A stretch of 64,000 nt of DNA. Source: Bradysia coprophila (taxonomy: Eukaryota > Arthropoda > Insecta > Diptera > Sciaridae). Of this stretch, positions 45,701-55,845 are shown one piece after another. Made by a program: the position numbers and the translations under genes. The stretch is taken from positions 5,010,499 to 5,074,498 of the forward strand of contig NW_023503584.1 of the NCBI RefSeq assembly GCF_014529535.1, read 5' to 3'. Numbering within the stretch: the first letter of the stretch is position 1; the number at the start of each line of letters is the position of its first letter. The notes beneath the pieces were generated by a model. The model ran no database searches and was not told the origin of the DNA. It saw nothing but the letters and a program-made list of their open reading frames with translations.

Positions 45701-48251
45701 TAATATAAAGACATTAGGGATCCGATACGAACCCACAACGGATGTATTCAGGTTCAAGGTGAATCTAGAAAAAGCCAAGATACCACCAACGAAGAGGAGC
45801 ATGTTATCAGAAACAGCTTCCTTGTTCGATCCATTAGGATGGCTAGCTCCTGTAATCGTCAGAGCTAAAATTATGTTCCAAGATTTATGGAAAGAAGGAT
45901 TAGACTGGAAGCAGGAATTACCTAAAAATATAGCTAGTGTTTGGACAGAGTTCAGAAACGAATTGCATCAGTTGGAGAATATTCAAATCAACAGATGGAA
46001 CCATTTTGGCGCAGGAGTAAAGAAAATCGAGATTCACGGTTTTTCTGATGCATCAGAGAAAGCTTATGCTGCGGTTATATATTCTAGGGTCGTCAATCAA
46101 AATGATGAAATACATATCACAATGCTGACTTCAAAGACTAGAGTCGCACCAATCAAACAAATAACGTTGCCACGCCTCGAATTATGTGGAGCGGTACTGT
46201 TGACGAATCTAATTGAAAACGTTCAAAGGGCATTAGGCACGAATAACGAAAATGTGCATGCATGGACGGATTCGACAATAGTATTAGGATGGTTACGAAC
46301 AGATCCAGCCAAATTAAAAACATTTGTAGCAAACAGGGTCGTCGAAACACATAATGTGTTGAACATTAATCAATGGCATCACATCGAAGGGACGAAAAAT
46401 CCAGCTGATTGTGCCTCGAGAGGTATAAGTCCAGGAGAACTAAAAAATCACAAATTATGGTGGGAAGGAGCGGAATGTTTAAAGGAACACAGAGAATCTT
46501 GGGAACAAAATTTACAATTGCCACCAGTTACCTTAGAATTGAAGAAGAAAGTCGTGTCAACATTCGTGATAACACCTCATAACGATTTCGAAGATTTATT
46601 CACGCGATATTCCAGTTTTAGACGTTTGATACGAGTAACTGCGATTTGTTGGAAGTTCGTGGAAAATATACAAGCTACAAGGGAAGTACGAATAGCGACC
46701 CTTTGCTTAACGTTCGTAAACAAATTACTGGAGAAAAGAAAAGGGATGCAGTTGACCGTAACCGCAGAAGATTTAAGAAGAGCAGAATTGCGTCTAATTC
46801 GTTTACATCAAGGAAAGGAATTTTCCAGGGAACTGCATCATTTAATGAAGAAAGAAAACATAAATCCGAAGAGCAAGTTGCTGCCGTTAAACCCTTTCGT
46901 AGATTCTAATAATTGTCTACGAGTTGGAGGACGTTTGGAAAATGCGAATATTGATTACGATCGGAAACATCCTCTCATCATATCAGCAGGTGGTCTCGCT
47001 AAATTAATAATCGCGGATATGCACGAAGAGACATTGCATGGAGGAACTCGTTTAACAATGAATATGGTAAGGGAGAAATACTGGATAATCAATTTAAGAC
47101 GACAAGTCAAGCAGTGCGTGTTGAACTGTGTCAAATGTTGCCGGTACAATCAAAGGATGGGAGAGCAGATCATGGCTGATTTACCACCTAATCGAGTCAC
47201 AGAATCGATGATTTTCGCCGAGACGGGTTTGGATTACGCGGGACCGTTTAATATCAAAGCATCCAACGTGAGATCCCCCCCAATACGCATAAAGCCAACA
47301 GTCGTAAATGGAGAAGTGATAAAATCGATACCGAAGATTCCTGTTTATGAAGGATATATCGCACTTTTCATCTGTTTTGCTACGAAAGCTGTACATCTCG
47401 AAGTGGTTAGTGATCAGACAACGGAAGCATTTTTGGCGGCTTTTGACCGTTTCATTAGTCGGAGAGGCACACCAGAACGCTGTCATTCAGACAATTCGAA
47501 GACATTCATTGGAGCCAAGAATGTACTAGCAGTTGAAAGCGAACAGTCAATGTTGGATTACAATCAAGTGATTAATCATGCGGCAGACAAGGGCATCAAT
47601 TGGTCGTTCATCCCACCTAGAGCACCTCATTTCGGTGGTATATGGGAATCAAACATCAAATCCATGAAGCACCATTTGAAGCGAGTGATCGGTGACATCA
47701 CGTTAACGTATGAGGAGCTGTCAACTGTTCTGACGAAAGTTGAAGCTTGTTTAAATTCGAGACCGATGTGTCAATTGAATGATGATCCGAACGATTTGAG
47801 TGTGTTGACACCCGGGCATTTTTTGATCGGTAGACCGTTGAAAGCCAGACCGAAAGGAATAATGGGGGCTAAAGGAGTCGGAGTGAAAGAAAGATGGAAC
47901 GTGGTTCAGAGAATTTACAGAGATTTTTGGGATGCATGGAGTAAGGAATATTTGAATCAGTTGCAACACCGTCCGAAATGGCAAGGTCAGAAGAAGAATT
48001 TCAAAGAAGGAGATGTAGTTCTACTGAAAGAAGACAACATAGCTCCTACGAGATGGCCGTTAGCACGAGTAGTAAAAGTTCACTCGAGCTTGGATAAAAA
48101 TGTTCGATCGGTGACGATAAAAACACATAACGAGTCTGGCAAATTAATCGAATTGGAGCGGCCTATAGTTAAATTGTGTCCGCTACCCATGGACGGAAAT
48201 GAACCGTTGAGTGAGGCCACTAAGAACCCACCGACTGTTCCGAGTCATTAA
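42780..48251 (+). CDS. Gag-Pol polyprotein of Bel/Pao element
   Basis: One unbroken frame of 1,823 aa. Order: gag part with the DUF1759-like region (about 120-290), three Cys-rich knuckle-like clusters (about 354-420, e.g. CKNCLKGHLGKC), a retropepsin-type protease around residue 500 (LLDQAST, where LLDSGS/DQGS is more usual), reverse transcriptase from about 785 with the YMDD centre at 911-914, RNase H (GFSDAS near 1087, AWTDST near 1162), integrase with the HHCC zinc region (about 1410-1455) and DDE residues near 1540, 1570 (HSDNSKTF) and 1620 (GIWES). A fused gag-pol and this domain order define Bel/Pao. It encodes what is needed for reverse transcription and integration of the element. 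No stop, frameshift or missing catalytic residue was noticed. The ATG is the first in frame. Confidence 0.96.
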   Translation: MEKRVAHQRGNVDKFIAYCESVVNMPQPNITKGYLEAKTKIISEFWAKLDKENDEILREIEEEEMVSKYFTQREFEKAFTAYDKVTVKIQSKLEKFEGPGPQLGPITFPENVTVRSSEGDTKLKLKPIDVPKFFGDYKKWISFRNMFDSMVHKNEKFSGLEKMHYLKTCLGGEAEDILSQFDITEEAYPEAYKVITSRYHNEVILVDTHIMDLLSQPKLMSESSDAIKGLLDGTERNLRALEWLKIDVSTWDPILLLLLVQKLDRATRRLWEQTLKPKVRPSMKEFLEFLDTRFHALGCQQVFNFSIESTDNYQPRYKKFKKSSGNEHSFNPEEPFPPRVHQNFHNSSQPKQRNCPFNCGEAHQASDCENFQKSNLDQRWSWVNGNKLCKNCLKGHLGKCSLRPGCQKCGKYHHTLLHVESSKNPTVAASTGNSHAGRQGNNTEIRNHHTNVQQELNQLQQRNEIESVDRVVWDEPIMLATAIVLIRSLRDNLFYPFRALLDQASTASYVCENVVQFLGLQKQPVIASTSGLGGVTTGNIKSIVEFELGSKRNHSFSMLTQAPVTKKITSPLPSTILRKAEWDHIKDLQLADPEFNVPAKIDLLLGAPVYGYLLLPGLIKSSPMYPVAQNTEFGWILSGATRPQDPVQHKITNFHLKLELEDQLKKFFDQEEVSKERILTQEEVQCEKIFEETVQRRDDGRFVVALPFKGNPKSLGASKGQAFSRLMKLESRFKANQELQEEYVKILKEYEELEHTSVIGELDKSTESTSYYLPHHAVFKPESTTTKTRVVFDASARTTSGLSLNDLLMTGPTLQQDLMSILLRWRTHRISIMADIAKMYRQVVVRKEDRKYQRFLFREKIRDPILEYEHNMVTFGITAATYLAVKALQYLAKIEKDNYKEAAEVVIRDFYMDDCMSGADTVQQAIRLCKDLKELLAKAQFPLRKFVSNSAEVLESLPEADRELKLPLEINLDSNIKTLGIRYEPTTDVFRFKVNLEKAKIPPTKRSMLSETASLFDPLGWLAPVIVRAKIMFQDLWKEGLDWKQELPKNIASVWTEFRNELHQLENIQINRWNHFGAGVKKIEIHGFSDASEKAYAAVIYSRVVNQNDEIHITMLTSKTRVAPIKQITLPRLELCGAVLLTNLIENVQRALGTNNENVHAWTDSTIVLGWLRTDPAKLKTFVANRVVETHNVLNINQWHHIEGTKNPADCASRGISPGELKNHKLWWEGAECLKEHRESWEQNLQLPPVTLELKKKVVSTFVITPHNDFEDLFTRYSSFRRLIRVTAICWKFVENIQATREVRIATLCLTFVNKLLEKRKGMQLTVTAEDLRRAELRLIRLHQGKEFSRELHHLMKKENINPKSKLLPLNPFVDSNNCLRVGGRLENANIDYDRKHPLIISAGGLAKLIIADMHEETLHGGTRLTMNMVREKYWIINLRRQVKQCVLNCVKCCRYNQRMGEQIMADLPPNRVTESMIFAETGLDYAGPFNIKASNVRSPPIRIKPTVVNGEVIKSIPKIPVYEGYIALFICFATKAVHLEVVSDQTTEAFLAAFDRFISRRGTPERCHSDNSKTFIGAKNVLAVESEQSMLDYNQVINHAADKGINWSFIPPRAPHFGGIWESNIKSMKHHLKRVIGDITLTYEELSTVLTKVEACLNSRPMCQLNDDPNDLSVLTPGHFLIGRPLKARPKGIMGAKGVGVKERWNVVQRIYRDFWDAWSKEYLNQLQHRPKWQGQKKNFKEGDVVLLKEDNIAPTRWPLARVVKVHSSLDKNVRSVTIKTHNESGKLIELERPIVKLCPLPMDGNEPLSEATKNPPTVPSH

Positions 48252-49353
48252 GCAATTTCTAACAACAAAAACATTAAAATTAAGTGAGAGACTGATGTGT
48301 GAATGGATGGATAGAGAGTGAACATGAACTAGTGATAAAGATTGAGACAATAGTGATAAGGACACGATAAACCAATTGGAACTTAAGAAGAAAAATAATT
48401 CCGTCTTACCGTATTGATGACCGCACATTAACGTTCAGCCAGGCAGTATTCAGATCCAGATGCATAAAGTTCCAGTACCTTTAAGAGGGCCGTTTTATAT
48501 CCCTAGTATTGCCCAATCATCGTCATTAGGGTGATGCAAAAGGGAAGTTAAAGAAAATTTCATTTCACAATTCACATGATGCTTACCGCATAACACATTT
48601 TCAATAGATTTGGTAGTAGCTGCAGTTTCATATTCCAATGGTGGTAGGCAGCCGGGCAGTCAATTATTCCACTGGTCCAGACGATCAACAATTTAATCAA
48701 TTGGTCCAGACGATCATCCGTTGGTCCAGCCGATTAGCCGTTGGTACAGACACCACATTTATTGACGAACACTTCTGGGGAAATACAATCAACTAAAGAA
48801 TCACATATCATCATAATGTTAGGATCCACTTATCTGAAGCACAAGCAGACGAAACAGTATTCCAAATTTCAGCAATAGTCCCGACATAACCTCATTAATG
48901 GCTACCACGAAAAGAAGTTTTTTTTTTTTTTTTTTGTCGCGCAATTTGATTACACGCAGGTTAATTAGCTCAGTTTAATAATTTAACGTAAAGGAGCGCA
49001 TTTGGAAATCAATTGAAGTTAATTGCACGATTTAGTTTAAAGGAAAATCACTGGACACTTCACATGATAATAACGACGCGTTGCAACATGGTCAACTGAC
49101 TGACAGCTGTTTAGATCTAGGTCACCGACACGTATTAATTGTATAAAAAAAATTTGGACGTTTGATTGGATGCACACTAACTTGTAGTTGTGCGATTGTT
49201 GTTGATTCTGTCATTTTAAGAACTTTCAAATCACATCGTTTCGGGCTGGTTTCAACCGGGGTCGACTCGGCCAGTTGTTGCGATGGCGATTTGAAATGTT
49301 CAAATTTTATAGCGTCGAGTTTAGTTTAAACATAAATGTTTCAAGTCGGGAAG
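48252..49353 (+). other. 3' untranslated part of Bel/Pao element
   Basis: 1.1 kb between pol stop and 3' LTR. 48665-48755 has four degenerate direct repeats of TTGGTCCAGACGATCA. A run of about 20 T follows at 48915-48935. No envelope or accessory frame. Confidence 0.8.
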
Positions 49354-49622
49354 TGGTTCCGAAACCGTTCGGTAATGTTTGAATGAAAGTGTTATACTTT
49401 GTGAACTAACTGATAGAAGAGCCATCTAGCACTGAGTTTGTAAATCGGCAGGTGAACTTTGAACATATAAGCGCGAATGACTATTATGTATAGTGTTATG
49501 TATATAGGTTACAACGGAGGTTCAATTAGTTTTAAGATTCATTCTGTTATAGCATCCAGTAGATGTAAGATAGAAACGAATAAATATTGTAACTATAGTC
49601 GAAGGAGTTGCATTTTATTTCA
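49354..49622 (+). repeat. 3' LTR of Bel/Pao element
   Basis: 269 bp, no difference from 41335-41603 found on reading. Followed directly by the ACATC target duplication. Confidence 0.95.
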
Positions 49623-49772
49623 ACATCAACACTAATAATTAAAAGCGGATGGTTGGTTTTGAACTCCTCGTCCAATGTTTCTCCAATGAATAATTTCACT
49701 ACCGACTCAGCAGCATCTTTCCAACTCATCGGTCTATCTCGTGTGCGATTTAGTGATTTGGATTTAGTATAC
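49623..49772 (-). pseudogene. Gene fragment cut by the retrotransposon
   Basis: Minus-strand open stretch starting after a CCAG acceptor-like site near 49773: KSKSLNRTRDRPMSWKDAAE, then SVVKLFIGETLDEEF and HPLLIISVDV. It runs straight into the 3' LTR. If the element and one duplication copy are removed in thought, a stop codon appears only a few codons later in the 5' flank (near 41325). The insertion therefore lies at the very 3' end of this possible exon. Not recognised as a family; it may be a real last exon or a fragment. Confidence 0.35.
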
Positions 49773-49895
49773 CTGGCGTAAGATAAGTTGACTCAGTCTA
49801 AAGATTTTGATGAATTTGACGATTTAAGGCTCACTATAAAGCTAATACAACTAAATATTGAATCTTCTTAAACACTAGAAATGTCTGTCATTGCG

Positions 49896-50145
49896 TCATG
49901 CATTAACGCTTCCAATCAAAATGATTATACAACCGATCACACCACAATATGCAGCCCCAATTGTGGTTCCGGTTACAGTTGAGACTATAGTAGCCCTGCA
50001 GCTTTACTCACCAACGTACTTTTTCTCCAGCGATTCAAGATAAAAGTAAATAGTGAAACGGACGACAGCTTCAAAGTTTCTTCCATTCAATGACAAAACT
50101 GCGAATTTCGTATTAGAAAATTCATTGAATTTGGAACATATCCAG
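49896..50145 (-). pseudogene. Degenerate gene fragment with C-terminal membrane segment
   Basis: Minus-strand reading in one frame gives KFAVLSLNGRNFEAVVRFT, YFYLESLEKKYVGE, a stop (50004-50006), then RATIVSTVTGTTIGAAYCG and VIGCIIILIGSVNA, then a stop at 49896. The second part looks like a Gly-zipper transmembrane helix at a protein C-terminus. One in-frame stop separates two protein-like segments, suggesting a decayed tail-anchored protein. A GTGAGT donor at the break could instead mean an unrecognised intron, but no acceptor at a usual distance keeps the helix. Family unknown. Confidence 0.35.
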
Positions 50146-51093
50146 CTAAATCAGCTTCACATTTCCTGTAACTTTGAAGCTAGTCACCGTTACAACGACA
50201 TCGTCTTAATACGTTCCTATACCACACAACGATCGTAACCTTCCCGTATACAAGATACATGATAGGTAGACGGAAAATAAAAATTTTATGTGAAATTTTC
50301 GTATAGGTGAGTTTAATATGAACCGTCCATGTAAACATGCATCTTGCATACTTATACCCATTCACATAAATATACTACATGCTGCACGAATATTCAAAGC
50401 AACTGAAGCAAAACACCCAACGCGATGCATCTACTCGATACGAGTTGCATGCACAAATGTATATACATTCGAATATTTATTTATATTCAAACATCATACA
50501 TATATTTAGCCATTTATGTCCATTTTGAGTGAAACAGCAATCAACCCAAGAGAAGAAAAAAATACAAACCGCATTGCGTGTGCAATTTTACATATATTAT
50601 GCATAAAATAAAATTATTTGAGCAATGGGTTTCATTTTTGCTATTAAATATTGAACTATTTATTTGATGACCGCTTTTATCTCACAAATGTAAAACATGA
50701 CACCACTAGTTCAAAAAAAGTTAGATTTTTACATTTTTTATAGATTCCGTTCCGAAATGGTTTTTTCTTCAGAGGTAAAGGAAATATGTTTATAGTCTCA
50801 CATCCTCCCAAGTTTTATTTCAAGTTTATAATATTGCAACTCTCGGATCTTGATAATTGTTGAATATTTTACTGATTACTTTAAAATTTGATTTCCTCGA
50901 AAGCACATCAAGTACATTAGGGTACATCAATTTTCCACTTTTCAAAAGTTCACTTATTCCACGAGTCTTTTAAGTAAAATCCGTAGATTTTATTTTAGTC
51001 AAACAAGTAAGGCCATTAGCTTGGCATACCCGTTTCTCCATTTTTTTGAATAAATATTTTAAATTTCAAATAAATTTAAGGAAGAGACTAATT
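50146..51093. other. Intergenic, no gene recognised
   Basis: AT-rich DNA. Short frames at 50053-50238 and 50318-50509 (plus) are unsupported. Confidence 0.45.
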
Positions 51094-51235
51094 GTTCGAT
51101 CCTGAGGAATTCATTGTTTTACGAAATGTAACGTAAAAGTAGTTTGTTCGATCTTAGGGAATTCGTCCTTTTACAAAATTTAACGTAAAGGCGGATGGTT
51201 CGATCCTGAGGAATTCATCCTTTTACGAAATGTTT
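51094..51235. repeat. 52-bp tandem repeat, about 3 copies
   Basis: GTTCGATCCTGAGGAATTC recurs at 51094, 51146 (variant) and 51198, each followed by CCTTTTACGAAATGTAACGTAAA-like sequence, a regular 52-bp period. Non-coding. Confidence 0.75.
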
Positions 51236-51289
51236 AATACAAGTTTAAGTTTCAAAATATCCAGATCTTTTATTCAAATTTTCATTTTT

Positions 51290-51462
51290 CCGGGTGCCAA
51301 TAGTCTCTTTATTATTCTGTGGCTAATGGCACCAGGTTCCAATAGTCTCTTTATAATACTGTGGCTAATGGCACCGGGTGCGATTAGCATTAGAATAAAA
51401 AAGAGACTATTGGCACCTGGTGCCATTAGCCACAGTATTATAAAGAGACTATTGGCACCCGG
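51290..51462. repeat. Palindrome of tandem units
   Basis: Two head-to-tail copies of CCGGGTGCCAATAGTCTC...CTGTGGCTAATGGCAC are followed by two inverted copies, so the whole stretch is a large palindrome with a centre near 51375. Frames on both strands here (51230-51541 and 51274-51474) translate the repeat (APGAISHSIIKRLL-type) and are not genes. Confidence 0.8.
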
Positions 51463-51548
51463 TACCGATAGCATATTCGTAAATTTAATTAGTAAACATT
51501 ACAATTACGTTTGTGACATTGATCCAATATTCTTGTTGTAGTACATCT

Positions 51549-51830
51549 TAGTTGATGGTTAATAGGGAATGAGGGCTGCGGACAAAAAAACTCGATTTTT
51601 TTTCCTGATCAGCCCCAGACGGATATTGCAAATATTTGCAATAGATCGATAGATAGTTAGATCTAAGGTGATAGATTATAGGGCATGAGGGGTGCGGACA
51701 AACAAACTCGATTTTTCTATTTTGATCAGCCCCAGACGGATATTGCAAATATTTGCAATAGGTGAATCGATATTAGATCTAAGTTGATAGATCATAGGGC
51801 ATAAGGGACGCGGACAAACAAACTCATTTT
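51549..51830. repeat. 116-bp tandem repeat, about 2.4 copies
   Basis: GCGGACAAA recurs at 51578, 51694 and 51810. The unit contains GATCAGCCCCAGACGGATA and TTGCAAATATTTGCAATA, itself palindromic. Non-coding satellite-like repeat. Confidence 0.8.
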
Positions 51831-51941
51831 TTTTTGAAGACCCGTTTCTCTATCGAGAAACGGGAATAAAGCTTGTGCGGCCAAATGTTCTGAAAACTGT
51901 CTAGATTTCTGTCTCTACACCATACTTACAAAGTATTACTT

Positions 51942-52070
51942 ACCCAATTAACCAAATTCTTCCTTTCCGAAAATTCGGAATTCCTTCGGAAAAGAACAAA
52001 AGCGACATCTATTGTTCTTTTTCCGAAGGAATTCCGAATTTTCGGAAAGGAAGAATTTGGTTAATTGGGT
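51942..52070. repeat. Near-perfect 129-bp hairpin
   Basis: ACCCAATTAACCAAATTC and GAATTTGGTTAATTGGGT are the ends. The arms of about 58 bp (CTTCCTTTCCGAAAATTCGG..., AATTCCTTCGGAAAAGAACA) match almost completely, separated by a short AAGCGACATCTAT loop. Probably a young foldback MITE. Confidence 0.85.
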
Positions 52071-53569
52071 TAGTGCCATCGAACTTACAGGTGATGACCA
52101 TTCAGATGTTCTTTGGTTCTAATAAATTCCACTGGCTCCGACGCACCAGATCGACAAAAAAAAGGAAAAAGGTTCGAATAGGTCGTCACTTTTTGGTGGT
52201 TTCAAAGTTCACATAGTCAATTTCTGCAAAAAATTTTGAGCTTTTTGTAATATGTACTCCAAAACATCAAATTATCAAGTTTGTTCTGTGATAGTTGATT
52301 TTCAATTTTTTTAGAGTTAACTTTATAAAAACTACACTAAAATTGTATCATTTGTTGTCGATAGTGACGAGAAAAATAAGCGATGGATTCGGTTTCATGT
52401 GGCAAACTAAGTGTTAAAGCAAATGAGGTAAGAGATTATTGAATATTCTTGGATCAAAAGATGTAAAAGACTCGATATTTAACTAAGCTTGTGGTAAGTT
52501 TACATTATGTGGCAATGGATGATAACCTCTTTATAGGGGATGAAAACCAATAAATTTTTTTAAATTTATTTGTGCAACTGAGTGCTGACGTTGAAGGATC
52601 TAAATCTGTCCTCTTGTTCTCTTTAGTGTCAATCTAAAAATTTAGTTGTAAGCTAAATATAAAAGGTAAAAGTGGTTGTATCCGTCGTCTAATATTGAAT
52701 GTTGAGATTTCGTTGATGGCTGAAGACATTTTAGTGATTTCGTTTTTTTATAATCATAGAGAATTATCATTGTTTTTTGTGTGTTACTTCCACAAAAATT
52801 TACCTGATGCCAAATGATATATAAAAACCTATATCCGATAAATTTTTTTATGTAATTGGTCAAGCGCTCTGTAATTATAGCAGGTAAATTCAGCATGAAT
52901 GAAAAAGAGAACAAATATTTTTATGAATGAAATCGAAGTAAAAATATTTGAAAAAAAAAAAACCACAACAACAACTTTATATCGTTTGTTTCATCTAACG
53001 TGCATGCGTTGGCCCCCGAACATACATATGTTCATCTATTTGTTTTTAATTGATGGTCATATACACATTTTTATTTTGAAGTCCGTAATATATAATTTTA
53101 ATTGGCGGCAACAAAATGATAATAATTATATGGTTGCCATGCCATACATTAACCGTAAGACATGAATAAAACTTACACACGGAGTTGATATGTGGCGCGG
53201 TCAATCTTATGGTTCATTCATAAAAATCTCGTAAGTTTTTTGTATTTATCTCTATGATGTGCCTAGCTTCCAGGCATGTTAGGCAAATGATACCACAAAC
53301 AATGTTATAAATTATTACGTGGCAACATTATTCAAGGTCATTCGAAAGATTTTTTTTAATGATTATTATATGATCAGATCATACCTGCATGAGTATCCAA
53401 GAACTTATTTTTCGAAGGGATTAATGAGTTTAGAGATTAATTTCTTTGAAGAAAAAAATGAATGGAAGTGGTAACCGGAAATCAAATTACAAATACATAC
53501 CGCTCATGGCAGTGATATCTTATAATATCGAAATCTCGGGTGGTCTAACTAAATGGTTTGTATTAATAT
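52071..53569. other. Intergenic, no gene recognised
   Basis: No domain-bearing frame. 52642-52914 (minus) and 52899-53165 (plus) are open but unsupported. Confidence 0.45.
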
Positions 53570-53894
53570 CCCAAGTAGCATTTCAGAAAAAATAACTTAT
53601 TCGTTAAAATAACGTTGTAGCAACGTTGCCACAACGGTTGTGCAACCGTTGTTGCCCGGTTATAGTTTAACCTACGTCAATTAACCGTTGGATAACCGTT
53701 CAACAACGAAAAAGTTAAAAATTATAGTTGCTCTACCTTAAATTTTTAACTTTTTCGTTGTTTAACTGTTATCCAACGGTTAATTGACCTAGGTTAAACT
53801 ATAACCGGGCAACAACGGTTGCAAAACCGTTGTGACAACGTTGCTACAACGTTATTCTAACGAATAAGTTATTTTTTCTGAAATGCTACTTGGG
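53570..53894. mobile_element. Foldback element, CCCAAGTAGCATT family
   Basis: 325-bp almost perfect palindrome with ends CCCAAGTAGCATTTCAG and CTGAAATGCTACTTGGG, the same termini as the intron element at 1637-2880. Arms contain AACGTTGTAGCAACGTTG, CAACGGTTGT and AACTTTTTCGTTG repeats also seen in the larger copy. No clear target duplication. Non-autonomous. Confidence 0.88.
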
Positions 53895-54627
53895 AACAAG
53901 TGCAACTTATTGTCGCCAAAAATCTTTCGTAGGGCGCATATAGGTCGACGTTTTTTTTTTGACGTCGTTATCGATAACAGATGTACGTAAATTTTTTTTT
54001 GAGACAAAGTTGAATAGATGATAAAATTGGGCTTGCAAGAGCAAGATGCAGTTAATTGATGTTAATTAAAATATTTCACCAGAAACAAAACTGTCAATTG
54101 GTCTGTGAACAATAGAAGTGAAAATGTTACCGTCGAACTTAGAATCATGGCGCCACGTAAGAAAGGCGCCGGGACGTAAGTCCACACTAAGGTACACACT
54201 ACAAAAAATTGTAAAAATTGTAGGGACTAACGAACATATAAGTATACAACAACTTTTTGACCCCATTGTCTTAAATCACTCTCAAAGTATGTTAGTCATA
54301 ATCTGGGCGTCAGTACAAGCTCAGCAAGCTATCATCGCATGTCAAAATCTTCCTCAAAAAATCTTGGGCAGTTAGAAATGTGTTTCAATTTTATCCAGAC
54401 GCGCTGAATCTACACTAACTCACAAAAGAGATGATATGAGACAAAAATCTCTTAGAAGGGAAGGGTGATGCTCAAAACTCTGAACTCTGATACGCCAAAA
54501 TTTAACTTTACAACCAATTTCTGAAGTAAATCTACCTTCGATTCATGCTTCGATTATTTTGTTTTACTCTACAATAATTCATGTGTTTGAGGAATTTAGG
54601 ACCTGCATAACAAACATAGCTAACGCC
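53895..54627. other. Intergenic, no recognised gene
   Basis: An 85-aa plus-strand frame (54118-54375, GTG first codon) has a basic N-terminal part but no recognisable domain; not annotated as a gene. Confidence 0.4.
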
Positions 54628-55845
54628 GACCCGTACGAAACACCTATTCGTATCAAAAGCCTTTAATGTGAAACTCTTCATTTCTCTTACTTCATTTCCT
54701 TCTCTGCTGAAAAACTATTCTTCCTTTTAAATCACTTACATTATCCACTCTTTGCCTTGTTATCATATACACTTAAATTGCCGGAGGCAATATAGACAGC
54801 CCCGTACGAAGTCAAATTTCATAAATTCCTATTTAAACAGCTATATACCGCTATATTTACCTATATTTCACTGTAAATAAACATTTCACAGAGGAATATG
54901 CTATTATATAGCTCTATATGCCTGTATATAGCTCAATATAGCTGTATATAGGTATATATAGATGTCCATATATGGAATCCCTGAAACCCCTCACACTTAA
55001 CACATTATTTCCATGTTAACAGAAACTCTCTAAGCATCATTTTTCCCACTTTATATCACTTTTAATAAAATCCAATATGGCCGCCGGCAGCCATTTTGTT
55101 AGGAAACCGAAAATAGTACCGACGCTTTACATTCGTTAATACCTTTCAAACAAAAAAAAATCATGAAATTCGGTCAAAATTTACTCGAGATATTGACAAA
55201 ATACTCCACGTTCACTGTACGGCCGAGTAGCCAGATAAGAGCTCACTCCAAGAGACCTAGCTCACGCTCCGGAGAACATAATTTCATAAACTTTTTTTTT
55301 CCCTGATTGGTACGGTCAATACCTATCTAATAAAGCTAAAACGAACGAAATATGTTCAAATTTGGCCGACCTACAAGCAAAAACTGCTTGCCGCCCTGTG
55401 CCTGTTCCACACCAAGGGGTCTAACTCACGAGTCGGTCATCCGATTTCCATAAACTTTTTTTTGTCGATCGGTATTGTAAATACCTTTTATTTGACGTAT
55501 CACTTACAAGTTTAACGTTTAAATGTCCGGAGATATCTTCGAAAAACCGTAAAGCACTTATTGGGCCACAGCTCGGGAGGGGTCGATCCAAAATCACTCA
55601 TCTTCGAACTTAGCCTGTCTCTTTTGACATTACCAAACGGGAAAAAAAAAGATTTTCAAAATCGGATGCGTTTTACTCAAGTTATCGTGCAGACAGACAG
55701 ACGGACAGACAGACAGACATTTTTTTTCTCGCGGATTTGGCATCTCTAGACAACCACAATAGGTTTCCCCTTACTCAGGGAGTCCAATTCGACGTGTTAC
55801 AAACGTATGCGTAAACCTATAAGACCCCAGTACTTCGTACGGGTC
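54628..55845. mobile_element. TIR-bounded repeat, 1.2 kb
   Basis: Ends GACCCGTACGAA and TTCGTACGGGTC are inverted repeats, with a second CCCGTACGAAGT at 54809-54821. Inside are a TATATAGC-rich tract (54830-54975), ATGGCCGCCGGCAGCCATTTTGT (as imperfect inverted CG-rich box near 55078), repeated CATAAACTTTTTTTT boxes and a CAGACAGA microsatellite (55690-55719). No transposase frame. No target duplication recognised; superfamily unknown. Confidence 0.6.

Larger units (their letters stand above)
41335..49622 (+). mobile_element. Complete Bel/Pao LTR retrotransposon
   Basis: 8.3 kb element bounded by two 269-bp LTRs that I find identical on reading, and by a perfect 5-bp target duplication ACATC (41330-41334 and 49623-49627). 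It has a 1.2 kb leader with a minisatellite, a single gag-pol frame and a 1.1 kb 3' untranslated part. A TGG start for the primer-binding site (TGGTCCTTCGTTCGCCA) follows the 5' LTR directly, and a short purine tract (GTCGGGAAG) precedes the 3' LTR. No envelope frame. Identical LTRs and an unbroken frame imply recent insertion and possible activity. Confidence 0.95.

Noticed and set aside
48252-49353. Possible envelope gene of the Bel/Pao element
   Set aside because: No long frame, signal peptide or membrane segment in this stretch.
51230-51541. 103-aa frame with repeated APGAI-type units
   Set aside because: Pure translation of a palindromic tandem repeat, open on both strands.
51094-51830. 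CRISPR-like spaced repeats
   Set aside because: Units are long tandem repeats without unique spacers, in a eukaryotic genome.
54118-54375. 85-aa plus-strand frame
   Set aside because: Begins with GTG, has no domain and lies next to repeats; support too weak.
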